64,000 bases of DNA. Origin: Glandiceps talaboti (lineage: Eukaryota > Hemichordata > Enteropneusta > Spengelidae). The stretch's first letter is position 1. Every line of letters starts with the position of its first letter. Below, piece after piece: positions 51,546-63,180 of the stretch. A program made the position numbers and the translations under genes. A model generated the notes under the pieces. It did no database searches. It was not told the origin of the DNA and saw only the letters and a program-made list of their open reading frames with translations. Where the stretch lies: positions 13,938,546 through 14,002,545 of the forward strand of contig NC_135571.1 in the NCBI RefSeq assembly GCF_964340395.1. The letters run 5' to 3'.

Positions 51546-54500
51546 ACTTAAGAGTAAATATTAGAATCTGAATGACTGTTATTTCATTGCTTCAATAAGA
51601 TTATACTGTACTGTATGATTCATTCCTTTTAGGATGGATCCCCAAGGCCACCCAAGATGGCACGAAAATAGAGGGCAGATGAACATCAGACAGCCAATCA
51701 GAAGTGAAAGAAGTAAGTGAACATTTGGAATTGTAAAATTACTGAAAATGACCATTAGGTTTTTTGCCCAAAGTTGTTTTCTTTTAGCAATGGAAAGTAC
51801 AAGTTATCTAAAGAGTCTTTCGTCAGTACTAAGCACATGACAAGCAATGACAAACTTATGTCACAAGTAGATTGTAGCTGAATGAAGAAACATTTTGGAG
51901 ATTAGAATAATTATATTATTGGCCGTAATATTTTTTAAAAAGGTCACAGTGAGTAGCGGCAACTTAAGAGTAAATATTAGAATCTGAATGACTGTTATTT
52001 ATTGCTTCAATAAGAATATACTGTACTTTTTTATTCATTCCTTTCAGGATGGATCCCCAAGGCCACCCAAGATGGCACGAAAATAGAGGGCAGGAGAACA
52101 TCAGACGGCCAATCAGAAGTGAAAGAAGTAAGTGAACATTTGGAATTGTAAAATTACCGAAAATGGGCATTAGGTTTTTTGCCCAAAGTTGTTTTCTTTT
52201 AGCAATGGAAAGTACAAGTTATCTAAAGAGTCTTTCGTCAGTACTAAGCACATGACAAGCAGTGACAATCTTATGTCACAAGTAGATTGTAGCTGAATGA
52301 AGAAACATTTTGGAGATTAGCATAATTATATTATTGGCAGTAATATTTTCAAAAAGGTCATAGTGAGTAGTGGCAACTTAAGAGTAAATATTAGAATCTG
52401 AATGACTGTTATTTCATTGCTTCAATAAGATTATACTGTTCTGTTTGATGCATTCCTTTCAGGATGGATCCCCAAGGCCACCCAAGATGGCACGAAAATA
52501 GAGGGCAGATGAACATCAGACAGGCAATCACAAGTGAAAGAAGTAAGTGAACATTTGGAATTGTAAAATTACTGAAAATGGCCATTAGGTTTTTTGCCAA
52601 AACTTGTTTTCTTTTAGCAATGGAAAGTACAAGTTATCTAAAGAGTCTTTCGTCAGTACTAAGCACATGACAAGCAGTGACAAACTTATGTCACAAGTAG
52701 ATTGTAGCTGAAGGAAGAAACATTTTGGAGATTAGAATAATTATATTATTGGCAGTAATATTTTTCAAAAAGGTCATAGTGAGTAGTGCCAACTTAAGAG
52801 TAAATATTAGAATCTGAATGACTGTTATGTCATTGCTTCAATAAGATTATACTGTACTTTTTTATTCATTCCTTTCAGGATGGATCCCCAAGGCCACCCA
52901 AGATGGCACGAAAATAGAGGGCAGGAGAACATCAGACAGCCAATCAGAAGTGAAAGAAGTAAGTGAACATTTGGAATTGTAAAATTACCGAAAATGGGCA
53001 TTAGGTTTTTTGCCCAAAGTTGTTTTCTTTTAGCAATGGAAAGTACAAGTTATCTAAAGAGTCTTTCGTCAGTACTAAGCACATGACAAGCAGTGACAAT
53101 CTTATGTCACAAGTAGATTGTAGCTGAATGAAGAAACATTTTGGAGATGAGCATAATTATATTATTGGCAGTAATATTTTCAAAAAGGTCATAGTGAGTA
53201 GCGGCAACTTAAGAGTAAATATTAGAATCTGAATGACTGTTATTTCATTGCTTCAATAAGATTATACTGTACTGTTTAATTCATTCCCTTCAGGATGGAA
53301 CCCCAAGGCCACCCAAGATGGCACGAAAATAGAGGGCAGATGAACATCAGACAGCCAATCAGAAGTGAAAGAAGTAAGTGAAGATTTGGAATTGTAAAAT
53401 TACAGAAAATGGACATTGGGTTTTTTGCCCAAAGTTGTTTTCTTTTACCAATGGAAAGTACAAGTTATCTAAAGAGTCTTTCGTCAGTTCAAAGAACATG
53501 AAAAACAGTGACAACCTTATGTCACAAGTAGATTGTAACTTAATGAAGAAACATTTTGGAGATTAGAATAATTATATTATTGGCAGTAATATTTTTCAAA
53601 AAATTCACAGTGAGTAGCGGCAACTTAAGAGTAAATATTAGAATCTGAATGACTGTTATTTCCTTGCTTCAATAAGATTATACTGTACTTTTTGATTCAT
53701 TCCTTTTAGGATGGATCCCCAAGGCCACCCAAGATGGCACGAAAATAGAGGGCAGATGAACATCAGACAGCCAATCAGAAGTGAAAGAAGTAAGTGAACA
53801 TTTGGAATTGTAAAATTACTGAAAATGGCCATTAGGTTTTTTGCCCAAAGTTGTTTTCTTTTAGCAATGGAAAGTACAAGTTATCTAAAGAGTCTTTCGT
53901 CAGTACTAAGCACATGACAAGCAGTGACAAACTTATGTCACAAGTAGATTGTAGCTGAAGGAAGAAACATTTTGGAGATTAGCATAATTATATTATTAGC
54001 AGTAATATTTTTCAAAAAGGTCATAGTGAGTAGTGGCAACTTAAGAGTAAATATTAGAATCTGAATGACTGTTATTTCATTGCTTCAATAAGATTATACT
54101 GTACTGTATGATTCATTCCTTTTAGGATGGATCCCCAAGGCCACCCAAGATGGCACGAAAATAGAGGGCAGATGAACATCAGACAGCCAATCAGAAGTGA
54201 AAGAAGTAAGTGAACATTTGGAATTGTAAAATTACTGAAAATGGCCATTAGGTTTTTTGCCCAAAGTTGTTTTCTTTTAGCAATGGAAAGTACAAGTTAT
54301 CTAAAGAGTCTTTCGTCAGTACTAAGCACATGACAAGCAATGACAAACTTATGTCACAAGTAGATTGTAGCTGAATGAAGAAACATTTTGGAGATTAGAA
54401 TAATTATATTATTGGCCGTAATATTTTTCAAAAAGGTCACAGTGAGTAGCGGCAACTTAAGAGTAAATATTAGAATCTGAATGACTGTTATTTATTGCTT

Positions 54501-56532
54501 CAATAAGATTATACTGTACTTTTTTATTCATTCCTTTCAGGATGGATCCCCAAGGCCACCCAAGATGGCACGAAAATAGAGGGCAGGAGAACATCAGACA
54601 GCCAATCAGAAGTGAAAGAAGTAAGTGAACATTTGGAATTGTAAAATTACTGAAAATGGGCATTAGGTTTTTTGCCCAAAGTTGTTTTCTTTTAGCAATG
54701 GAAAGTACAAGTTATCTAAAGAGTCTTTCGTCAGTACTAAGCACATGACAAGTAGTGACAAACTTATGTCACAAGTAGATTGTAGCTGAAGGAAGAAACA
54801 TTTTGGAGATTAGAATAATTATATTATTGGCAGTAATATTTTTCAAAAAGGTCATAGTGAGTAGTGCCAACTTAAGAGTAAATATTAGAATCTGAATGAC
54901 TGTTATGTCATTGCTTCAATAAGATTATACTGTACTTTTTTATTCATTCCTTTCAGGATGGATCCCCAAGGCCACCCAAGATGGCACGAAAATAGAGGGC
55001 AGGAGAACATCAGACAGCCAATCAGAAGTGAAAGAAGTAAGTGAACATTTGGAATTGTAAAATTACCGAAAATGGGCATTAGGTTTTTTGCCCAAAGTTG
55101 TTTTCTTTTAGCAATGGAAAGTACAAGTTATCTAAAGAGTCTTTCGTCAGTACTAAGCACATGACAAGCAGTGACAAACTTATGTCACAAGTAGATTGTA
55201 GCTGAAGGAAGAAACATTTTGGAGATTAGCATAATTATATTATTAGCAGTAATATTTTTCAAAAAGGTCATAGTGAGTAGTGGCAACTTAAGAGTAAATA
55301 TTAGAATCTGAATGACTGTTATTTCATTGCTTCAATAAGATTATACTGTACTGTTTGATTCATTCCTTTTAGGATGGATCCCCAAGGCCACCCAAGATGG
55401 CACGAAAATAGAGGGCAGATGAACATCAGACAGCCAATCAGAAGTGAAAGAAGTAAGTGAACATTTGGAATTGTAAAATTACTGAAAATGGCCATTAGGT
55501 TTTTTGCCCAAAGTTGTTTTCTTTTAGCAATGGAAAGTACAAGTTATCTAAAGAGTCTTTCGTCAGTACTAAGAACATGACAAACAGTGACAAACTTATG
55601 TCACAAGTAGATTGTAGCTGAATGAAGAAACATTTTGGAGATTAGCATAATTATATTATTGGCAGTAATATTTTTCAAAAAGGTCATAGTGAGTAGTGGC
55701 AACTTAAGAGTAAATATTAGAATCTGAATGACTGTTATTTCATTGCTTCAATAAGATTATACTGTACTGTATGATTCATTCCTTTTAGGATGGATCCCCA
55801 AGGCCACCCAAGATGGCACGAAAATAGAGGGCAGATGAACATCAGACAGCCAATCAGAAGTGAAAGAAGTAAGTGAACATTTGGAATTGTAAAATTACTG
55901 AAAATGGCCATTAGGTTTTTTGCCCAAAGTTGTTTTCTTTTAGCAATGGAAAGTACAAGTTATCTAAAGAGTCTTTCGTCAGTACTAAGCACATGACAAG
56001 CAATGACAAACTTATGTCACAAGTAGATTGTAGCTGAATGAAGAAACATTTTGGAGATTAGAATAATTATATTATTGGCCGTAATATTTTTCAAAAAGGT
56101 CACAGTGAGTAGCGGCAACTTAAGAGTAAATATTAGAATCTGAATGACTGTTATTTATTGCTTCAATAAGATTATACTGTACTTTTTTATTCATTCCTTT
56201 CAGGATGGATCCCCAAGGCCACCCAAGATGGCACGAAAATAGAGGGCAGATGAACATCAGACAGCCAATCAGAAGTGAAAGAAGTAAGTGAACATTTGGA
56301 ATTGTAAAATTACCGAAAATGGGCATTAGGTTTTTTGCCCAAAGTTGTTTTCTTTTAGCAATGGAAAGTACAAGTTATCTAAAGAGTCTTTCGTCAGTAC
56401 TAAGCACATGACAAGCAGTGACAAACTAATGTCACAAGTAGATTGTAGCTGAATGAAGAAACATTTTGGAGATTAGCATAATTATATTATTGGAAGTAAT
56501 ATTTTTCAAAAAGGTCACAGTGAGTAGCGGCA
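51130..56532 (+). repeat. Shortened unit, 13 monomers (5,403 bp)
   Basis: Monomers: B' 51130, G 51546, H 51962, A 52376, C 52792, D 53207, E 53623, G 54039, H/A 54455, C/E 54870, F 55286, G 55702, H 56118. Private variants shared with the next unit are TATTTTTTAAAAAGG in the first G monomer and CAGACGGCC in the first H monomer. These show the two units arose by duplication. Confidence 0.88.
54455..55285 (+). repeat. Adjacent chimeric monomers H/A and C/E
   Basis: The copy at 54455 has an H head and an A end (GAAGGAAG, TTAGAATAAT, TAGTGCC). It carries ACTGAAAATGGGC, a mix of the two usual forms, and a private CAAGTAGTGACA. The copy at 54870 has a C head and an E end (GCTGAAGGAAG, TTATTAGCAG). 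Confidence 0.8.
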
Positions 56533-58609
56533 ACTTAAGAGTAAATATTAGAATCTGAATGACTGTTATTTCATTGCTTCTATAAGATTATAGTGTACTG
56601 TTTGATTCATTCCTTTCAGGATGGATCCCCAAGGCCACCCAAGATGGCACGAAAATAGAGGGCAGATGAACATCAGACAGCCAATCAGAAGTGAAAGAAG
56701 TAAGTGAACATTTGGAATTGTAAAATTACTGAAAATGGCCATTAGTTTTTATGCCAAAACTTGTTTTCTTTTAGCAATGGAAAGTACAAGTTATCTAAAG
56801 AGTCTTTCGTCAGTACTAAGCACATGACAAGCAGTGACAATCTTATGTCACAAGTAGATTGTAGCTGAATGAAGAAACATTTTGGAGATTAGCATAATTA
56901 TATTATTGGCAGTAATATTTTTCAAAAAGGTCATAGTGAGTAGTGGCAACTTAAGAGTAAATATTAGAATCTGAATGACTGTTATTTCATTGCTTCAATA
57001 AGATTATACTGTACTGTATGATTCATTCCTTTTAGGATGGATCCCCAAGGCCACCCAAGATGGCACGAAAATAGAGGGCAGATGAACATCAGACAGCCAA
57101 TCAGAAGTGAAAGAAGTAAGTGAACATTTGGAATTGTAAAATTACTGAAAATGGCCATTAGGTTTTTTGCCCAAAGTTGTTTTCTTTTAGCAATGGAAAG
57201 TACAAGTTATCTAAAGAGTCTTTCGTCAGTACTAAGCACATGACAAGCAATGACAAACTTATGTCACAAGTAGATTGTAGCTGAATGAAGAAACATTTTG
57301 GAGATTAGAATAATTATATTATTGGCCGTAATATTTTTTAAAAAGGTCACAGTGAGTAGCGGCAACTTAAGAGTAAATATTAGAATCTGAATGACTGTTA
57401 TTTATTGCTTCAATAAGATTATACTGTACTTTTTTATTCATTCCTTTCAGGATGGATCCCCAAGGCCACCCAAGATGGCACGAAAATAGAGGGCAGGAGA
57501 ACATCAGACGGCCAATCAGAAGTGAAAGAAGTAAGTGAACATTTGGAATTGTAAAATTACCGAAAATGGGCATTAGGTTTTTTGCCCAAAGTTGTTTTCT
57601 TTTAGCAATGGAAAGTACAAGTTATCTAAAGAGTCTTTCGTCAGTACTAAGCACATGACAAGCAGTGACAATCTTATGTCACAAGTAGATTGTAGCTGAA
57701 TGAAGAAACATTTTGGAGATTAGCATAATTATATTATTGGCAGTAATATTTTCAAAAAGGTCATAGTGAGTAGTGGCAACTTAAGAGTAAATATTAGAAT
57801 CTGAATGACTGTTATTTCATTGCTTCAATAAGATTATACTGTTCTGTTTGATGCATTCCTTTCAGGATGGATCCCCAAGGCCACCCAAGATGGCACGAAA
57901 ATAGAGGGCAGATGAACATCAGACAGGCAATCACAAGTGAAAGAAGTAAGTGAACATTTGGAATTGTAAAATTACTGAAAATGGCCATTAGGTTTTTTGC
58001 CCAAAGTTGTTTTCTTTTAGCAATGGAAAGTACAAGTTATCTAAAGAGTCTTTCGTCAGTACTAAGCACATGACAAGCAGTGACAAACTTATGTCACAAG
58101 TAGATTGTAGCTGAAGGAAGAAACATTTTGGAGATTAGAATAATTATATTATTGGCAGTAATATTTTTCAAAAAGGTCATAGTGAGTAGTGCCAACTTAA
58201 GAGTAAATATTAGAATCTGAATGACTGTTATGTCATTGCTTCAATAAGATTATACTGTACTTTTTTATTCATTCCTTTCAGGATGGATCCCCAAGGCCAC
58301 CCAAGATGGCACGAAAATAGAGGGCAGGAGAACATCAGACAGCCAATCAGAAGTGAAAGAAGTAAGTGAACATTTGGAATTGTAAAATTACCGAAAATGG
58401 GCATTAGGTTTTTTGCCCAAAGTTGTTTTCTTTTAGCAATGGAAAGTACAAGTTATCTAAAGAGTCTTTCGTCAGTACTAAGCACATGACAAGCAGTGAC
58501 AATCTTATGTCACAAGTAGATTGTAGCTGAATGAAGAAACATTTTGGAGATGAGCATAATTATATTATTGGCAGTAATATTTTCAAAAAGGTCATAGTGA
58601 GTAGCGGCA

Positions 58610-59025
58610 ACTTAAGAGTAAATATTAGAATCTGAATGACTGTTATTTCATTGCTTCAATAAGATTATACTGTACTGTTGAATTCATTCCCTTCAGGATG
58701 GAACCCCAAGGCCACCCAAGATGGCACGAAAATAGAGGGCAGATGAACATCAGACAGCCAATCAGAAGTGAAAGAAGTAAGTGAAGATTTGGAATTGTAA
58801 AATTACAGAAAATGGACATTGGGTTTTTTGCCCAAAGTTGTTTTCTTTTACCAATGGAAAGTACAAGTTATCTAAAGAGTCTTTCGTCAGTTCAAAGAAC
58901 ATGACAAGCAGTGACAAACTTATGTCACAAGTAGATTGTAGCTGAAGGAAGAAACATTTTGGAGATTAGCATAATTATATTATTAGCAGTAATATTTTTC
59001 AAAAAGGTCATAGTGAGTAGTGGCA
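58610..59025 (+). repeat. Chimeric monomer D/E
   Basis: D marks run up to CAGTTCAAAGAACATG, then E marks from ACAAGCAGTGACAAAC to TTATTAGCAG. The switch is near 58900. It also carries a private GTTGAATTCATTCCC, which creates an EcoRI site GAATTC near 58680. Confidence 0.84.
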
Positions 59026-62000
59026 ACTTAAGAGTAAATATTAGAATCTGAATGACTGTTATTTCATTGCTTCAATAAGATTATACTGTACTGTATGATT
59101 CATTCCTTTTAGGATGGATCCCCAAGGCCACCCAAGATGGCACGAAAATAGAGGGCAGATGAACATCAGACAGCCAATCAGAAGTGAAAGAAGTAAGTGA
59201 ACATTTGGAATTGTAAAATTACTGAAAATGGCCATTAGGTTTTTTGCCCAAAGTTGTTTTCTTTTAGCAATGGAAAGTACAAGTTATCTAAAGAGTCTTT
59301 CGTCAGTACTAAGCACATGACAAGCAATGACAAACTTATGTCACAAGTAGATTGTAGCTGAATGAAGAAACATTTTGGAGATTAGAATAATTATATTATA
59401 GGCCGTAATATTTTTCAAAAAGGTCACAGTGAGTAGCGGCAACTTAAGAGTAAATATTAGAATCTGAATGACTGTTATTTATTGCTTCAATAAGATTATA
59501 CTGTACTTTTTTATTCATTCCTTTCAGGATGGATCCCCAAGGCCACCCAAGATGGCACGAAAATAGAGGGCAGATGAACATCAGACAGCCAATCAGAAGT
59601 GAAAGAAGTAAGTGAACATTTGGAATTGTAAAATTACTGAAAATGGCCATTAGGTTTTTTGCCCAAAGTTGTTTTCTTTTAGCAATGGAAAGTACAAGTT
59701 ATCTAAAGAGTCTTTCGTCAGTACTAAGCACATGACAAGCAGTGACAAACTTATGTCACAAGTAGATTGTAGCTGAAGGAAGAAACATTTTGGAGATTAG
59801 CATAATTATATTATTAGCAGTAATATTTTTCAAAAAGGTCATAGTGAGTAGTGGCAACTTAAGAGGAAATATTAGAATCTGAATGACTGTTATTTCATTG
59901 CTTCAATAAGATTATACTGTACTGTATGATTCATTCCTTTTAGGATGGATCCCCAAGGCCACCCAAGATGGCACGAAAATAGAGGGCAGATGAACATCAG
60001 ACAGCCAATCAGAAGTGAAAGAAGTAAGTGAACATTTGGAATTGTAAAATTACTGAAAATGGCCATTAGGTTTTTTGCCCAAAGTTGTTTTCTTTTAGCA
60101 ATGGAAAGTACAAGTTATCTAAAGAGTCTTTCGTCAGTACTAAGCACATGACAAGCAATGACAAACTTATGTCACAAGTAGATTGTAGCTGAATGAAGAA
60201 ACATTTTGGAGATTAGAATAATTATATTATTGGCCGTAATATTTTTCAAAAAGGTCACAGTGAGTAGCGGCAACTTAAGAGTAAATATTAGAATCTGAAT
60301 GACTGTTATTTATTGCTTCAATAAGATTATACTGTACTTTTTTATTCATTCCTTTCAGGATGGATCCCCAAGGCCACCCAAGATGGCACGAAAATAGAGG
60401 GCAGGAGAACATCAGACGGCCAATCAGAAGTGAAAGAAGTAAGTGAACATTTGGAATTGTAAAATTACCGAAAATGGGCATTAGGTTTTTTGCCCAAAGT
60501 TGTTTTCTTTTAGCAATGGCAAGTACAAGTTATCTAAAGAGTCTTTCGTCAGTACTAAGCACATGACAAGCAGTGACAATCTTATGTCACAAGTAGATTG
60601 TAGCTGAATGAAGAAACATTTTGGAGATTAGCATAATTATATTATTGGCAGTAATATTTTCAAAAAGGTCATAGTGAGTAGTGGCAACTTAAGAGTAAAT
60701 ATTAGAATCTGAATGACTGTTATTTCATTGCTTCAATAAGATTATACTGTTCTGTTTGATGCATTCCTTTCAGGATGGATCCCCAAGGCCACCCAAGATG
60801 GCACGAAAATAGAGGGCAGATGAACATCAGACAGGCAATCACAAGTGAAAGAAGTAAGTGAACATTTGGAATTGTAAAATTACTGAAAATGGCCATTAGG
60901 TTTTTTGCCCAAAGTTGTTTTCTTTTAGCAATGGAAAGTACAAGTTATCTAAAGAGTCTTTCGTCAGTACTAAGCACATGACAAGCAGTGACAAACTTAT
61001 GTCACAAGTAGATTGTAGCTGAAGGAAGAAACATTTTGGAGATTAGAATAATTATATTATTGGCAGTAATATTTTTCAAAAAGGTCATAGTGAGTAGTGC
61101 CAACTTAAGAGTAAATATTAGAATCTGAATGACTGTTATGTCATTGCTTCAATAAGATTATACTGTACTTTTTTATTCATTCCTTTCAGGATGGATCCCC
61201 AAGGCCACCCAAGATGGCACGAAAATAGAGGGCAGGAGAACATCAGACTGCCAATCAGAAGTGAAAGAAGTAAGTGAACATTTGGAATTGTAAAATTACC
61301 GAAAATGGGCATTAGGTTTTTTGCCCAAAGTTGTTTTCTTTTAGCAATGGAAAGTACAAGTTATCTAAAGAGTCTTTCGTCAGTACTAAGCACATGACAA
61401 GCAGTGACAATCTTATGTCACAAGTAGATTGTAGCTGAATGAAGAAACATTTTGGAGATGAGCATAATTATATTATTGGCAGTAATATTTTGAAAAAGGT
61501 CATAGTGAGTAGCGGCAACTTAAGAGTAAATATTAGAATCTGAATGACTGTTATTTCATTGCTTCAATAAGATTATACTGTACTGTTTAATTGATTCCCT
61601 TCAGGATGGAACCCCAAGGCCACCCAAGATGGCACGAAAATAGAGGGCAGATGAACATCAGACAGCCAATCAGAAGTGAAAGAAGTAAGTGAAGATTTGG
61701 AATTGTAAAATTACAGAAAATGGACATTGGGTTTTTTGCCCAATGTTGTTTTCTTTTACCAATGGAAAGTACAAGTTATCTAAAGAGTCTTTCGTCAGTT
61801 CAAAGAACATGAAAAACAGTGACAACCTTATGTCACAAGTAGATTGTAACTTAATGAAGAAACATTTTGGAGATTAGCATAATTATATTATTGGCAGTAA
61901 TATTTTTCAAAAAGGTCATAGTGAGTAGTGGCAACTTAAGAGTAAATATTAGAATCTGAATGACTGTTATTTCATTGCTTCAATGAGATTATACTGTACT

Positions 62001-62349
62001 GTTTGATTCATTCCTTTTAGGATGGATCCCCAAGGCCACCCAAGATGGCACGAAAATAGAGGGCAGATGAACATCAGACAGCCAATCAGAAGTGAAAGAA
62101 GTAAGTGAACATTTGGAATTGTAAAATTACTGAAAATGGCCATTAGGTTTTTTGCCCAAAGTTGTTTTCTTTTAGCAATGGAAAGTACAAGTTATCTAAA
62201 GAGTCTTTCGTCAGTACTAAGAACATGACAAACAGTGACAAACTTATGTCACAAGTAGATTGTAGCTGAATGAAGAAACATTTTGGAGATTAGCATAATT
62301 ATATTATTGGCAGTAATATTTTTCAAAAAGGTCATAGTGAGTAGTGGCA

Positions 62350-62764
62350 ACTTAAGAGTAAATATTAGAATCTGAATGACTGTTATTTCATTGCTTCAAT
62401 AAGATTATACTGTACTGTATGATTCATTCCTTTTAGGATGGATCCCCAAGGCCACCCAAGATGGCACGAAAATAGAGGGCAGATGAACATCAGACAGCCA
62501 ATCAGAAGTGAAAGAAGTAAGTGAACATTTGGAATTGTAAAATTACCGAAAATGGGCATTAGGTTTTTTGCCCAAAGTTGTTTTCTTTTAGCAATGGAAA
62601 GTACAAGTTATCTAAAGAGTCTTTCGTCAGTACTAAGCACATGACAAGCAGTGACAATCTTATGTCACAAGTAGATTGTAGCTGAATGAAGAAACATTTT
62701 GGAGATTAGCATAATTATATTATTGGCAGTAATATTTTCAAAAAGGTCATAGTGAGTAGTGGCA
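62350..62764 (+). repeat. Chimeric monomer G/H
   Basis: The head is G (CTGTATGATTC, CCTTTTAGG). From ACCGAAAATGGGC on it is H (GACAATC, short TATTTTCAAAA). It is followed by A as H monomers often are. Confidence 0.82.
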
Positions 62765-63180
62765 ACTTAAGAGGAAATATTAGAATCTGAATGACTGTTA
62801 TTTCATTGCTTCAATAAGATTATACTGTTCTGTTTGATGCATTCCTTTCAGGATGGATCCCCAAGGCCACCCAAGATGGCACGAAAATAGAGGGCAGATG
62901 AACATCAGACAGGCAATCACAAGTGAAAGAAGTAAGTGAACATTTGGAATTGTAAAATTACTGAAAATGGCCATTAGGTTTTTTGCCCAAAGTTGTTTTC
63001 TTTTAGCAATGGAAAGTACAAGTTATCTAAAGAGTCTTTCGTCAGTACTAAGCACATGACAAGCAGTGACAAACTAATGTCACAAGTAGATTGTAGCTGA
63101 ATGAAGAAACATTTTGGAGATTAGCATAATTATATTATTGGCAGTAATATTTTTCAAAAAGGTCACAGTGAGTAGCGGCA

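Larger units (their letters stand above)
56533..63180 (+). repeat. Shortened unit, 16 monomers (6,648 bp)
   Basis: Monomers: B' 56533, G 56949, H 57365, A 57779, C 58195, D/E 58610, G 59026, H 59442, G 59857, H 60273, A 60687, C 61103, D 61518, F 61934, G/H 62350, A 62765. It resembles the previous unit at its start, then holds a G-H-G-H run and a second A-C-D. The B' copy here has CATTTGGAATTG, not the CATTTGCAATTG of other B' copies. Confidence 0.87.

Noticed and set aside
3743-60686. AATAAA polyadenylation signals on the minus strand in C and H monomers
   Set aside because: They arise from the A/T-rich TTTTTTATTC and TTATTTATTGC marks, with no associated gene or GU-rich element.
1835-61877. 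Plus-strand 62-codon ORF in type D monomers
   Set aside because: It starts at GTG, not ATG, and is open only because D happens to lack the stops (such as TAG/TGA in GTAGCTGAA) that close the frame in all other types. It is a by-product of D substitutions.
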